A stretch of DNA of 64,000 bases from Segatella copri (lineage in GTDB: Bacteria > Bacteroidota > Bacteroidia > Bacteroidales > Bacteroidaceae): NCBI RefSeq assembly GCF_019249655.2, contig NZ_CP137557.1, forward strand, positions 1,857,001 through 1,921,000, in the 5' to 3' direction. The position numbers were made by a program, and so were the translations under genes. Of the stretch, positions 1 through 8,613 are shown piece by piece (positions within the stretch are counted from its first letter, which is position 1; each line of letters starts with the position of its first letter). Under the pieces are notes generated by a model. That model was not told where the DNA came from. It ran no database searches and worked only from the letters and a program-made list of their open reading frames with translations.

Positions 1-127
1 TGATGATACCGTGGAGGAGATTCGACAGGGACAGGTGCATTACTGCCCGATGAACCACGCTCATTATATGGAGAATCTCACCGATCATGATCTGGTGTAT
101 CTCGCCATTGTGCCTGAGCATCATTAA
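1..127 (+). CDS. cupin-domain protein, 3' end only
   Basis: An open frame enters from the left edge (frame starting at base 2) and ends at TAA 125-127, giving the last 41 residues of a protein. The tail has the features of the last strands of a small cupin: a Q-V-H-Y-C-P-M-N-H-A-H stretch, an N-L-T-D/D-L-V-Y-L turn and a final A-I-V-P-E-H. His and Cys/Met residues in that stretch would line the metal site. Too little is visible to assign a substrate. The start lies outside the window. Confidence 0.55.
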   Translation, partial: DDTVEEIRQGQVHYCPMNHAHYMENLTDHDLVYLAIVPEHH

Positions 128-187
128 TATCCCTAGAGTATCAGGGAAAAACACATCATGTTCCTCCTGAGGAAAATGAAAAAATAG

Positions 188-239
188 AAAGTCCAACTCG
201 GATGCCTCTCTTATAAAAAGGCTCCAAGCTGGACTTTCG
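188..239. terminator. probable terminator between convergent genes
   Basis: A 9-bp perfect stem (GAAAGTCCA at 188-196 with TGGACTTTC at 231-239) encloses a long loop, between the end of the cupin gene and the end of the VOC gene. A-rich and T-rich flanks fit a bidirectional terminator for converging transcripts. Confidence 0.5.
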
Positions 240-310
240 TCATTCTTATCTCTCTCTCTTTCTTATATTGCTATAGTCATCTGTTTTTTATCTAAAAGCC
301 AGCTGGCGGG

Positions 311-700
311 TTAGAGTTTCTCGCAGAACTCGATTTTCTCCTTGTTAGGACCCTCGATGGTGAAGAACTTTACACCATTCTCCCAGAATGGCAGACCATT
401 TACCTGCTGATCCAGCATCTTGAATGTTCCGGCTTCTTTCACTGCCAGGAAGAGATTGTCTATGTTCTTTACATCGATGGCGATGTGGTCAACGGCTCCA
501 TATTCCATCTTTGCCTGGTGGTTCTGATAGGTCTCGATGATGAGATTGTGGAGCTGGAGGAAGGCTACTTCCTCGGTGCCGTTCACTGTGCGGAGGGCAG
601 TTTCGAAGCCCAGGGCATGATAAAACTCAATGGTCTTGTTGATGTCGTTGGTAGGAATGCCGATGTGCTGCACGCCTGTTGTAAAATCTTTAATCTTCAT
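311..700 (-). CDS. VOC-superfamily (glyoxalase/dioxygenase-like) protein
   Basis: This 129-residue protein is a single vicinal-oxygen-chelate unit with two beta-alpha-beta-beta-beta modules. The first starts with G-V-Q-H-I-G-I-P-T (about residues 9-17) and the second with V-D-H-I-A-I-D-V (about 69-76). The paired His residues and the Glu near the C-terminus (I-E-F-C-E) are in the positions that hold the metal in lactoylglutathione lyase-like enzymes. The exact reaction cannot be read from sequence. The gene lies 57 bp downstream of the beta-barrel gene on the same strand and may share its transcript. Confidence 0.8.
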   Translation of the reverse strand: MKIKDFTTGVQHIGIPTNDINKTIEFYHALGFETALRTVNGTEEVAFLQLHNLIIETYQNHQAKMEYGAVDHIAIDVKNIDNLFLAVKEAGTFKMLDQQVNGLPFWENGVKFFTIEGPNKEKIEFCEKL

Positions 701-757
701 AATGAATTTGTGTTTAGATGATTGTTATGATAAAACTTTCTGTGTTTTTTTGAAGAT

Positions 758-1493
758 TTAGAAGCGGATGATTTCTGCTCCAATCTGGAAATAACTCTCG
801 TTGCTCTGCGGATTCCACATGCCCTTGGCATAAACCGGAATGGTGTAGTTGCCGAGCTTGAGGTCGTGGGATGCCTGTAGTGAAACATGCACGATGCCTG
901 CCGTGGTTCCGAAGAAGTGGGTATCCTCGCCAGCTCTGTTCAGGGCGAAGGCTCCACCTACTCCTGCATCAACCTTCCAGCCATCCTTCTGGTAGATAGG
1001 GTATTCCGCATAGGCGAAGGTGGAATATTTCTGCACGGTATTGTCGCTGTTGCGGTCGCGTCCGAAGACTACCGTTGACCAGCTCAGGAGCAGTGGAAAC
1101 TTCTCGTCTTGGAACCGGTAGCTCAATGTAGCATCGAGGAATCGGCCGGTGGTATGGGCTGAGTAGTTCCAGTATTCCTTATTATTATAGGTGGCACCAG
1201 GGGAGAAGTTGTAGGTGTCCCACAAGGCGAATCCCCAACCGCCAGCCTTCAGATTCAGATAATGGTTAAACTCCTTGTAGGAGCCTTCCGAGTTGCAGCC
1301 ACCCCAAAGTCCCACGGTAACGTGGTCGTTGACCATCGTATAGCTCAGGTCGGTGAGGAGGACGATGCCGTCGGAAACTTCCATGCCACGCCACAGATGA
1401 TTGTTCTGCACGTTGGCTTTCAGATGGAGCTGTGCCTGGGCGTTTCCCAGGCAAGCAGCCATCATCAAAACAATAACTACAATTTTTTTTCAT
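758..1493 (-). CDS. secreted/outer-membrane beta-barrel-like protein; signal peptide frameshifted at an A8 tract
   Basis: The uninterrupted frame (758-1468) begins inside what looks like the second half of a signal peptide (M-M-M-A-A-C-L-G-N-A-Q-A). Reading back, the natural ATG at 1491-1493 is followed by eight A residues. With seven, the start would read M-K-K-I-V-V-I-V-L and continue in frame into the body, giving a standard signal peptide. As sequenced, the ATG frame runs off into nonsense. The mature part (about 215 residues) is rich in alternating aromatic strands, contains W-R-G-M and ends in an aromatic residue (I-I-R-F), as expected of a small outer-membrane barrel. No enzyme motif was seen. 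It may be a phase-variable tract, transcriptional slippage, or a sequencing error. Confidence 0.6.
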
Positions 1494-1586
1494 GGTTTAA
1501 CTACAAAATAAACTTTTTGAACCTAACTAAAACTTACTAAAACAAACTAATAACTTTTTGAACCTTATAAACCTTCACTAAAAAAT

Positions 1587-1594
1587 CAAAATTA
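1587..1594 (-). promoter_or_regulatory. -7 promoter element for the barrel/VOC genes
   Basis: TAATTTTG on the minus strand matches TAnnTTTG. It would start transcription about 90 nt before the ATG at 1493. No good -33 element was found. The leader contains two copies of AACTTTTTGAACCT (1509-1522 and 1550-1563). Confidence 0.45.
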
Positions 1595-1651
1595 ACGGAA
1601 CGTATATTTATATGAAAATAATCTTCGCAATAACTTTGGGCAAATGTGGCT

Positions 1652-2542
1652 TTACTTGGTAAATTCATCAGGCAAAACAGGCATGGCTCCATTCTGTGTA
1701 CAGACGAATGCTGAAACCTTTACTGCCAATTCATGTGCCTCTCTGACGCTCTTGCCCTTCAAGATGCTTGCCACGAATGCACCTGTGAATGAATCGCCTG
1801 CACCCACCGTATCAGCCACTTTTACCTTCGGAGTCTCAATAAACGAAACTTCGCCAGGGGTGAATACGTAGCTGCCGTTTACACCGCAGGTAAGAATGAG
1901 CATCTTCAGATTGTATTTGCCCAAGAGGAGCCAGCATTTATTCTCCAGGTCGATGCCCGGATAGCCGAAGATGCGGCTTACGGTAATCAATTCCTCATCG
2001 TTGATTTTGAGGATGTTGCATCGCTTGATGCTCTTGGTGATAATCTCTTTGGTATAGAATCCCTGACGGAGATTGATATCGAAGATTTTGAGGATTCCTT
2101 CTTCCTTCGGCATGTTGTCGAGGAAGCGGTAGATGGTGTTGCGGGAAACCTCGTTGCGCTGAGCCAGCGAACCGAAGCAGGCTGCGGTGCAATTCTTAGC
2201 CAATTCTTCCAGGGCTGGGGTGTAAGGGATGTTGTCCCAAGCTGCTCCCTCCTTGATGTCGTAGCAAGGAATGCCGTTGGCATCGAGCGAAACCTGGACG
2301 GTGCCTGTAGGGTAGGCTACTTTGTCTATCTGATAGTTGAGATGGTGATCATTGAGTTCCTTTTCCAGTTCCTTGCCCAGCTCATCATCGCCCATTGCGC
2401 TGACCGCACAGCTATTGAGTCCGAATTGTGAAACGTGGTAAGCAAAGTTGGCTGGAGCGCCACCTAGCTTCTTTCCTTCTGGAAGCATATCGAAGAGTGC
2501 CTCACCGATACCTATCACTGATTGTTTCTTTTCCATTGTCAT
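1652..2542 (-). CDS. PfkB-family sugar kinase, probable fructokinase
   Basis: A ribokinase/PfkB-family kinase, expected to phosphorylate a free ketose (fructose to fructose-6-phosphate) with ATP in the cytosol. Visible marks are the N-terminal G-I-G-E-A-L-F-D-M-L-P-E-G with the following G-G-A-P-A-N-F-A-Y-H, typical of bacterial fructokinases, and the C-terminal anion-hole/catalytic motif D-T-V-G-A-G-D-S-F. Length (296 residues from the chosen start) is normal. An upstream in-frame ATG at 2596 is rejected because the promoter's -7 box (2585-2592) places the transcript start near 2578. The start is therefore ATG 2542, or 2536. The gene has its own promoter and operator array although the polyol dehydrogenase lies just upstream. 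Confidence 0.85.
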   Translation of the reverse strand: MTMEKKQSVIGIGEALFDMLPEGKKLGGAPANFAYHVSQFGLNSCAVSAMGDDELGKELEKELNDHHLNYQIDKVAYPTGTVQVSLDANGIPCYDIKEGAAWDNIPYTPALEELAKNCTAACFGSLAQRNEVSRNTIYRFLDNMPKEEGILKIFDINLRQGFYTKEIITKSIKRCNILKINDEELITVSRIFGYPGIDLENKCWLLLGKYNLKMLILTCGVNGSYVFTPGEVSFIETPKVKVADTVGAGDSFTGAFVASILKGKSVREAHELAVKVSAFVCTQNGAMPVLPDEFTK

Positions 2543-2584
2543 TTTTACTTTAAGAATGTTAGAGATGTTACTTGATTTCTGTTG

Positions 2585-2616
2585 CAAAGGTAGCATTTTT
2601 CAGCTACCTTCGCAAA
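2585..2616 (-). promoter_or_regulatory. promoter of the fructokinase gene
   Basis: On the minus strand TTTG (2613-2616), 20 bp, then TACCTTTG (2585-2592), a full match to the Bacteroidota primary-sigma promoter. Transcription should start near 2578, 36 bp before the ATG. Confidence 0.8.
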
Positions 2617-2637
2617 GAAAAATCATCTAAACTTTCT

Positions 2638-2680
2638 GCAAACGTTCCCGCAATCGTTTCCAATTTCTGCAATCGTTTGC
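2638..2680. promoter_or_regulatory. triple LacI-type operator array, upstream of the fructokinase promoter
   Basis: Three 12-bp sites read GCAAACGTTCCC (2638), GCAATCGTTTCC (2650) and GCAATCGTTTGC (2669), consensus GCAAnCGTTnCC with the central CG of LacI/GalR operators. Starts are 12 and 19 bp apart. Exactly 45 bp separate the array from the -7 box. It therefore sits upstream of the -33 element (about -66, -78 and -97), a position expected for activation rather than simple occlusion. The divergent LacI regulator is the obvious ligand-responsive partner. Confidence 0.75.
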
Positions 2681-2704
2681 AGTATGTTTCTTCTCTTCTA
2701 TCTT

Positions 2705-3754
2705 TTACATCTTCTCTCCAGGTTTCTGTTCGAAATCGATGAGAACCTTCATGCTGGTTTCGCGATGAGCATCGATAAACTTATAGGCGTCATCGTATTC
2801 CTCGAAGGCGAAGCGGTTGCTTACGAGTGGCTTGAGGTTAACGATGCCCTTGTTGACATAATCGATGGCAGTGAGATAATCTTCGTGGCGATACATCATT
2901 GAACCGATGAGTCTCAACTCATGCTCGCCCAGATAGAACATGCTGAGGGCTGGGTCCTTGGCAAAGACTGCCACAACCACGATGTCGCTACCTTTCTCGA
3001 TGGTCTCCATCAGCGAACGGATGGAAACTTCTACACCTGCTACCTCGAAACCTACCTGATAGCCTTCCTCACCGAAGAGTTCCTGGGCTGCCTCCTTCAA
3101 GGTCTTCTTGGTGATGTTGAGGGTATGCTTGATGCCGCACTCGCGAGCCTTAGCCAGGCGGAGGTCGCTTACATCGGTAATGAGTACATTCTTGGCGCCA
3201 CGGGCAATGCAGAACTGGGCTATGAGGTTGCCGATGGTTCCTGCACCGCTCACTACTACATTCTTACCCTTCACGTCGGTGCGGTTGCTGGCATGAGCAC
3301 CAACGGCTGCAGGCTCAATCATGGCACCATAGTCGAGGCTCATGCCTTCTGGCAACTTAGCCACGCGGTCGTCATCTACAACAAAGAAATCCTGTGCAGC
3401 ACCATCTGCCTGGAAAGCCTGAACACGCAGGTGCTCACAAACATTATACTGTCCGCGCTTGCAAGGGTTGCACTTGCCGCAAACCAACTGTGGGCGAGCG
3501 GTGATATGGTCGCCAGGCTTGCAGACGGTAACTTCGCTGCCTACAGCCATAACCACTCCTGAGTACTCATGTCCCTGAACCACTGGGTAGAAGGTGGCTG
3601 GGTGAAGACCGTGGTAAGAGTGAATCTCGCTACCGCAGATGCCGATGCGCTTGATGTTGACGAGAACCTGATGAGCAGTTAAGTCTGCTGCCTTTGGTTC
3701 TGCTACTTCCTTGAATTCGATATGCTTTGGTTCTACCAATATTGCCTGTCTCAT
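2705..3754 (-). CDS. zinc-dependent medium-chain polyol/alcohol dehydrogenase
   Basis: A 349-residue MDR-family dehydrogenase of the sorbitol/L-iditol/threonine dehydrogenase type, predicted to oxidise a polyol with NAD(P). The N-terminal catalytic domain has G-I-C-G-S-E-I-H (catalytic Cys near 40), G-H-E-Y-S-G (catalytic His-Glu near 66) and the structural zinc lobe C-G-K-C-N-P-C-K-R-G-Q-Y-N-V-C. The Rossmann motif G-A-G-T-I-G-N follows near residue 180. It lies 58 bp after the GPH transporter gene on the same strand and is probably cotranscribed with it. Next to a fructokinase, the simple reading is import of a polyol, oxidation to a ketose, then phosphorylation. The actual substrate (sorbitol, mannitol or another) is an inference. 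Confidence 0.85.
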   Translation of the reverse strand: MRQAILVEPKHIEFKEVAEPKAADLTAHQVLVNIKRIGICGSEIHSYHGLHPATFYPVVQGHEYSGVVMAVGSEVTVCKPGDHITARPQLVCGKCNPCKRGQYNVCEHLRVQAFQADGAAQDFFVVDDDRVAKLPEGMSLDYGAMIEPAAVGAHASNRTDVKGKNVVVSGAGTIGNLIAQFCIARGAKNVLITDVSDLRLAKARECGIKHTLNITKKTLKEAAQELFGEEGYQVGFEVAGVEVSIRSLMETIEKGSDIVVVAVFAKDPALSMFYLGEHELRLIGSMMYRHEDYLTAIDYVNKGIVNLKPLVSNRFAFEEYDDAYKFIDAHRETSMKVLIDFEQKPGEKM

Positions 3755-3812
3755 AATTATAATGTTTTGAAATTGTTATTGTTATGTTGGTGGGATAAAA
3801 GATCCCGTTTTT

Positions 3813-5207
3813 TTATTTCTTCTTATTCTCCAGATCGGTCATGATCTGCTTGTATTGCTTCTTGTTGAGCTTGTAGAAGCAGAGGCATCCTGCGGTGATG
3901 ATCCACAAGACTCCCGGAATGGTACTGAAGGCGTGGTGCATGATGCTCAATACTTCTGGATTCTGCACAGCGTTGCTTACATATCCTGCACTGCCCAGGG
4001 CAATGGCGAGAAGCGATGTGCCGAGTGCCATTCCTATCTTGTTGCCCAGCGAGATGAAGGCGTATTGGAATCCGTCGTTTCTGATGCCCGTCTTCCACTC
4101 GCCATACTCCACACAGTCGGGGATGATGGCATAGATGGCTGTATTGAAGCCTGAGAAGAAGAACCACGACAAAGCTGAGAACAGATAGAACATGATGGCG
4201 CTGCCGTTAGGGCTGAAGAAGTACAGACCTATCATCGTAATACCGGTGAGGAAAGCGAAGATGGCTGCCGTGAAACCCTTGTTGCCCGTTTTTCTGAATA
4301 CCAGAGGGAAGCAGGCAGCACCTATGATGCTTGGCACGATGATGGCCATGGAATAGTAGGAGAAGAGCGTTGCCGAACCTTCTACATAAGTGAAATAGTA
4401 GAGCATGTCGGCGTTGCGTCCGTAGTGTATGAAACCGAAGAGCAACTGTCCTAAGAGGGCGAGCAGATAGGGCTTGTTCTTCATTACGGAACGAAGCTGC
4501 ACCTTTAATGGGAGCTTCTGTCCCACAGGAACTTCTACCACTTCCTTGGTCTTGTGAAAGCAGAACAGATGGCAGGCGGCGAAGATAACGCCGTAGAGTA
4601 CTGCCACTGCCAGATATCCATATTTTGTATCGCCTGCGCCAAACCAGCTGATGAGTGGAACGGTTACGATGTTGATTACTCCGATGGCCATCATGGCACT
4701 CACCGAACGGCTGGTGTTGAGCTTGGCTCTCTCATCGATGTCTTGCGTCATGGCTCCGCAGAGTGTGCCGTAAGGCAGGTTCACGCAGGTATATCCCAGC
4801 ACCAGGATGCAGTAGGTTACTGCCATATAGATAATCTTGGCGGTCTGGCTCCATTCCGGATGGGCCCAGAAGGTGAGTATCAGTACCAGTGCCGTGATAG
4901 GAGCTCCGAAGAGCAGCCATGGGCGGAATCGTCCCCATCGGGTGTGGGTCTTATCGGTAAGTGTGCCGATGATGGGGTCGTTGATGGCGTCCCAGAATCG
5001 GGACACAAGCATCAGGGTTGCTACGGCACTCATGCTGATTCCGAACACATCAGTGTAGAAAATCATGAGGAAGTTGCCCACGAACATCCAACTGAAGTTG
5101 CAGCCCACATCGCCCATGCCATAGGCGAGCTTGCTGATGAAGGGAACCTTTCCCTGCGAATTGTTCTCTAGCGAAGTGTTCGCTTGAAATTTAGAATCTT
5201 GTTCCAT
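3813..5207 (-). CDS. GPH-family (MFS_2) sugar:cation symporter
   Basis: A 464-residue polytopic inner-membrane protein of the glycoside-pentoside-hexuronide family. The N-terminus has K-L-A-Y-G-M-G-D-V-G-C-N and the first loop has D-A-I-N-D-P-I-I-G-T-L-T-D-K-T with R-W-G-R-F-R-P-W, the signature of MelB/XylP-like cation-coupled symporters. About 12 hydrophobic segments are visible. It is the first gene of the minus-strand unit that continues into the dehydrogenase. Its promoter and three-site operator array lie in the 281-bp gap to the divergent lacI-type gene. The probable role is uptake of the polyol or sugar handled by the dehydrogenase and kinase. Confidence 0.88.
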   Translation of the reverse strand: MEQDSKFQANTSLENNSQGKVPFISKLAYGMGDVGCNFSWMFVGNFLMIFYTDVFGISMSAVATLMLVSRFWDAINDPIIGTLTDKTHTRWGRFRPWLLFGAPITALVLILTFWAHPEWSQTAKIIYMAVTYCILVLGYTCVNLPYGTLCGAMTQDIDERAKLNTSRSVSAMMAIGVINIVTVPLISWFGAGDTKYGYLAVAVLYGVIFAACHLFCFHKTKEVVEVPVGQKLPLKVQLRSVMKNKPYLLALLGQLLFGFIHYGRNADMLYYFTYVEGSATLFSYYSMAIIVPSIIGAACFPLVFRKTGNKGFTAAIFAFLTGITMIGLYFFSPNGSAIMFYLFSALSWFFFSGFNTAIYAIIPDCVEYGEWKTGIRNDGFQYAFISLGNKIGMALGTSLLAIALGSAGYVSNAVQNPEVLSIMHHAFSTIPGVLWIITAGCLCFYKLNKKQYKQIMTDLENKKK

Positions 5208-5308
5208 ATTCTTTTTCTTAGGTTTGATTGTGATACTTAATGTTGTTTATTCTTTGTCTTGTGAAGGAATAGAGCGGTTTGAAAAAATCGTTTTTCCTTT
5301 TCACGCTG

Positions 5309-5339
5309 CAAAGATAGAACGATTTTGCTAGAAAAACAA
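5309..5339 (-). promoter_or_regulatory. promoter of the transporter-dehydrogenase unit
   Basis: Minus-strand TTG (5337-5339), 20 bp, TATCTTTG (5309-5316). Transcription should start near 5302. Confidence 0.75.
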
Positions 5340-5361
5340 GAAAAAAAACGGCTGTTTTTTC

Positions 5362-5404
5362 GCAACCGTTCCCGCAACCGTTCCCATTTTCCGCAACCGT
5401 TCCC
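5362..5404. promoter_or_regulatory. triple LacI-type operator array, upstream of the transporter promoter
   Basis: Three identical GCAACCGTTCCC sites start at 5362, 5374 and 5393: the same 12- and 19-bp steps, the same orientation and the same 45-bp gap to the -7 box as the array at 2638-2680. It also lies upstream of the divergent regulator gene's own promoter, so autoregulation is possible. Confidence 0.75.
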
Positions 5405-5426
5405 AAAAAGATTTCTCTGTTTTTTG

Positions 5427-5457
5427 TTGTTGCTTTCATGGAAAATAAGTATCTTTG
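5427..5457 (+). promoter_or_regulatory. promoter of the LacI-type regulator gene
   Basis: TTG (5427-5429), 20 bp, TATCTTTG (5450-5457). The ATG is at 5489. Confidence 0.7.
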
Positions 5458-5488
5458 CAAGCACATATAACAAGAAAGAAAAAGAGAT

Positions 5489-6496
5489 ATGGCAAAATAT
5501 GTAACTATCATGGATATTGCAAGGGAACTGGGGATTTCCAAGTCCACCGTTTCGCGTGCTCTTTCGGGAGATACGGGTAATGTGAAGGCGGAAACCTTGC
5601 AGAAGATATTGGCAACTGCCGAGCGGATGGGCTATCATCGCAACGAACTGGCTGTGAACTTTCGCCAGCAGAGTACTCATAACATCGGCATCATCATTCC
5701 CGAAATCGTTACAACGTTCTATATGACCTTTATCAATGATGCTCAAGCCATCTTGCGCAAGCAGGGGTATAAGGTAATGATTGCCATTTCTAACGAGAAT
5801 CCTGAGCAGGAGAGAGAGAATATTCTGATGATGGAGCAGCTGCGTGTGGATGGCATCCTGATGAGTGCATGCGATAAGGAGCATAATGTGGACCTATATA
5901 ATAAGGTGATAGAAAGGGGTATTCCCATCGTGTTTTTCGATAGAACGGTGGAGAAGGTAAAGGCTTCGCAGGTGCACATGGATGATTACATCATGTCGTT
6001 TTTCATGGTGGAGGCTTTATTGCGCAAGGGGTATAAGCATATTATTCATATTCCGGGACCTGCTTATATCCGAAACAGCTATGAACGATTGAGGGGCTAT
6101 CGGGATGCGCTGGAAAAATTTCATATAGAGTATCAGGCGCAGGATGTCTTGTCGCCAGCCTTGTCGGCTGAAGAGGGTAGTTGGGTGATGGAGCGTTTCC
6201 TGGAGAAGAATGTGCCCTTTGATGCGGTCTTTGGCTTTACGGAGACTGCTGTGTTGGGAGCCAAGAGTGCTATCCAGAAGCGTGGCTTGCGCATTCCGGA
6301 GGATGTGGCACTTTGCTGCATGTCGGGCACTGCCTTGGCTACCTTGGTTCATCCTCAGTTGACGGTAGTGGAGCAGCCTATTGAGAAAATGGCGCAGGAA
6401 AGTTGCCGACTGCTGCTGGAGCATATTGCCGATGGTTATAGAAGGATAGAGGAAATTGCATTGAGAGGTGAAACTGTGATAAGGGAATCTACTTAA
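5489..6496 (+). CDS. LacI/GalR-family transcriptional regulator
   Basis: A 335-residue cytosolic regulator. The N-terminal helix-turn-helix reads T-I-M-D-I-A-R-E-L-G-I-S-K-S-T-V-S-R-A-L-S (about 6-26), followed by a hinge helix and a periplasmic-binding-protein-like sensor domain starting at H-N-I-G-I-I-I-P-E (about 68). It is divergent from the transporter gene and shares the intergenic operator array with it. It should sense a sugar or sugar phosphate of the polyol pathway. The upstream placement of the operators suggests it may activate, which is less usual for LacI proteins. Confidence 0.92.
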   Translation: MAKYVTIMDIARELGISKSTVSRALSGDTGNVKAETLQKILATAERMGYHRNELAVNFRQQSTHNIGIIIPEIVTTFYMTFINDAQAILRKQGYKVMIAISNENPEQERENILMMEQLRVDGILMSACDKEHNVDLYNKVIERGIPIVFFDRTVEKVKASQVHMDDYIMSFFMVEALLRKGYKHIIHIPGPAYIRNSYERLRGYRDALEKFHIEYQAQDVLSPALSAEEGSWVMERFLEKNVPFDAVFGFTETAVLGAKSAIQKRGLRIPEDVALCCMSGTALATLVHPQLTVVEQPIEKMAQESCRLLLEHIADGYRRIEEIALRGETVIREST

Positions 6497-6532
6497 TAAA
6501 GGTATCGACTTCTGGAATCTGCATAAAAGAAA

Positions 6533-6574
6533 CGGGTGTATCATCTATATTATTGAATGATACACCCGTTTTTA
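6533..6574 (+). terminator. terminator of the lacI-type gene
   Basis: An 11-bp perfect stem (CGGGTGTATCA at 6533-6543 with TGATACACCCG at 6558-6568) is followed by a T run. It may also serve the converging ndh gene. Confidence 0.8.
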
Positions 6575-6616
6575 TCTCTTTATCTTAAGCATTTAAACTT
6601 AATCTGTCTCCTTATC

Positions 6617-7984
6617 TTAAGCATCCTCTTCTTCATTCTCCAGCAAGTCGGTGCCGAGGTGAGTGGTCTGTTCACGCTTTAAACGGTCGCGCACTTCCTT
6701 AGGCTTGGTGGCGTAGGTAATCATTCGGATAGAATCGTTATAGCTTACGTACTTCCAGAGCCAGTTGAGCATTACCATTACCTTGTTCTTTACGCCAAGG
6801 ATAGAGCGGAGGTGAACTACCAGCCATAATACCCAGGCAAAGAAGCCCTGGCTGTGGAACTTGCCAAGCTCTACTACAGCCTTGTGTCTTCCGATGGTAG
6901 CCATAGAACCCAGGTTCTTGTAGCGGAAAGGCTTGAGCTGGGAATCAGTGGCTCCCTCGGCAATCTTCTGGATATTCTTAGCCAGGAGTGCAGCCTGCTG
7001 GATGGCTACCTGGGCCAACTGTGGATGACCGCCAGGATAAGCTGGGTCTGTGGTCTGGATACACTGGTCGCCGATGGCAAAGAGACCGTCCATGCCCGGG
7101 ATGCGGTTGAATTCATCTACTACGATTCGGAAACCACGGCCCAGATGGTCGCCATCGATACCCGTGATAGGCTGTGCCTTTACACCTGATACCCAGAGGA
7201 AGGTACGGGTAGGAATCTCCTGACCATCCTTCATCAGAACCTTGTGGTCCTTGTAGTCGGTTACCATCTTGCCAAACTGCACATCCACACCCATGCTGGT
7301 GAGGAATTCGTATGCTTTCTTAGAAGAGTCCTGTGACATTCCGGCGAGCAGTCTGTCGCCCGCTTCCAGGAGATAGATGTGCATCAGAGATGAGTCCATA
7401 TCAGGATAATCATAAGGAATCACGTAGCGCTTCATTTCAGAGAGGGCTCCGGCAATCTCCACACCTGTGGCACCACCGCCTACAATGACCACGTTCAGGA
7501 GTTCCTGTCGCTCCTCTTCTGTGGCACAGGTCAATGCACGCTCCAGGTTACTCAGCACGGCGTTGCGCAATCCCATTGCCTCAGAAACGGTCTTCATCGG
7601 AATCGCCCATTTCTCGATGTTGGCATTGCCATAGAAATTGGTGGTGGTTCCTGCTGCGAACACCAGGTAATCGTACTCGATCTTACCGATGGAAGTCTGC
7701 AGAATCTTCATGTCTGGGAACACGGCTCTTGCTTCTGCCATGCGGAAGTAGAAGTTCTTGCGCTTGCGGAAAATCTGTCGGAAAGGGAAGGAGATGGAAC
7801 TTGGGTCGATACCTGCCGAAGCTATCTGATAGATAAGCGGAGGGAACTGATGGAAGTTGTTCTTGTCGATCAACACCACCTGCAGGTTTGCCTTGCAGAG
7901 GTCTTCTGCCAAACGAAGACCACCGAGTCCGCCACCTACGATTACAACTCTCTTCAACTGATTTCTCTTGATATTAATACTCAT
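6617..7984 (-). CDS. ndh: type II NADH:quinone oxidoreductase
   Basis: A 455-residue membrane-associated flavoprotein that passes electrons from NADH to quinone without pumping protons. The FAD-binding Rossmann motif V-V-I-V-G-G-G-L-G-G is at about 13-22, the NADH-binding motif V-I-V-G-G-G-A-T-G-V-E-I-A-G near 170, and the second FAD motif F-A-I-G-D near 305. The C-terminal region after about residue 380 has a hydrophobic helix (W-V-L-W-L-V-V-H-L) and an amphipathic tail typical of NDH-2 membrane anchoring. It is monocistronic, with its own strong promoter. Confidence 0.88.
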   Translation of the reverse strand: MSINIKRNQLKRVVIVGGGLGGLRLAEDLCKANLQVVLIDKNNFHQFPPLIYQIASAGIDPSSISFPFRQIFRKRKNFYFRMAEARAVFPDMKILQTSIGKIEYDYLVFAAGTTTNFYGNANIEKWAIPMKTVSEAMGLRNAVLSNLERALTCATEEERQELLNVVIVGGGATGVEIAGALSEMKRYVIPYDYPDMDSSLMHIYLLEAGDRLLAGMSQDSSKKAYEFLTSMGVDVQFGKMVTDYKDHKVLMKDGQEIPTRTFLWVSGVKAQPITGIDGDHLGRGFRIVVDEFNRIPGMDGLFAIGDQCIQTTDPAYPGGHPQLAQVAIQQAALLAKNIQKIAEGATDSQLKPFRYKNLGSMATIGRHKAVVELGKFHSQGFFAWVLWLVVHLRSILGVKNKVMVMLNWLWKYVSYNDSIRMITYATKPKEVRDRLKREQTTHLGTDLLENEEEDA

Positions 7985-8083
7985 AACTACTGCTGTTTAT
8001 TTGGAATTACTAAATACATATATTTGCTGAAAATTCTATTTCTAATAAGGCATATAGCCTAGTCATCGCTGAAAATTCGACTG

Positions 8084-8114
8084 CAAAGGTACAACTTTTT
8101 TATGAGGTGGCAAA
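8084..8114 (-). promoter_or_regulatory. promoter of ndh
   Basis: Minus-strand TTTG (8111-8114), 19 bp, TACCTTTG (8084-8091). This gives a leader of roughly 90 nt before the ATG at 7984. Confidence 0.75.
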
Positions 8115-8154
8115 GGAAGATGGGCAGAAATATGTGATTGTTTTTCTTTTTTTA

Positions 8155-8613
8155 TCATTCCGCAATCTGATGAATCACATAGGTAACCACGCCCCAGATC
8201 ATGAAGCGGTTGGTTTCATCTACCCGGATAGGGGAGAAGTTTTTGTTCCATGGGATGAGCCATCCGAAGGCACCGCTCTCATCCATCTTGAATTGCTTGA
8301 TGGTGAATTCGCCATCCACGAAGGCGATGACGAAGTTGCCGTTGGAGGGTTCAATCTGCCTATCTACAATGGCTAGGTCGCCATCGAGAATACCTGCATC
8401 CTGCATGCTGTCGCCCGAAACACGTACATAGAAAGTGGCCTCACGATGGCGAACCAGAATATCGTTGAGGTCTATCTCTCCCTCCATATAGTCTTGTGCC
8501 GGCGAAGGGAAGCCTGCCTTTACGCTTTGCTCTGCCAGCGGAATCGGCATCTTGGCTCCGAATTCCGCAGGGTGAAATGTCAGTCTTATCTTGTTATCGT
8601 TATTCTTATTCAT
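8155..8613 (-). CDS. umuD: UmuD-like self-cleaving protein of DNA polymerase V (S24 family)
   Basis: A 152-residue LexA/UmuD-type protein. The self-cleavage site is A33-G34 within K-A-G-F-P-S-P-A; the catalytic Ser is in V-S-G-D-S-M (Ser69) and the general-base Lys in F-T-I-K-Q (Lys106). There is no DNA-binding domain, so it is the polymerase accessory subunit rather than LexA. Its ATG (8611-8613) overlaps the TGA of umuC (ATGA), so the two are translationally coupled with umuC first, the opposite of the classical umuDC order. Confidence 0.9.
   Translation of the reverse strand: MNKNNDNKIRLTFHPAEFGAKMPIPLAEQSVKAGFPSPAQDYMEGEIDLNDILVRHREATFYVRVSGDSMQDAGILDGDLAIVDRQIEPSNGNFVIAFVDGEFTIKQFKMDESGAFGWLIPWNKNFSPIRVDETNRFMIWGVVTYVIHQIAE

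Noticed and set aside
3792..3813. Hairpin GGGAT/ATCCC with T7
   Set aside because: The T run follows on the plus strand, but the genes on both sides are read from the minus strand, so it is not a terminator for them.
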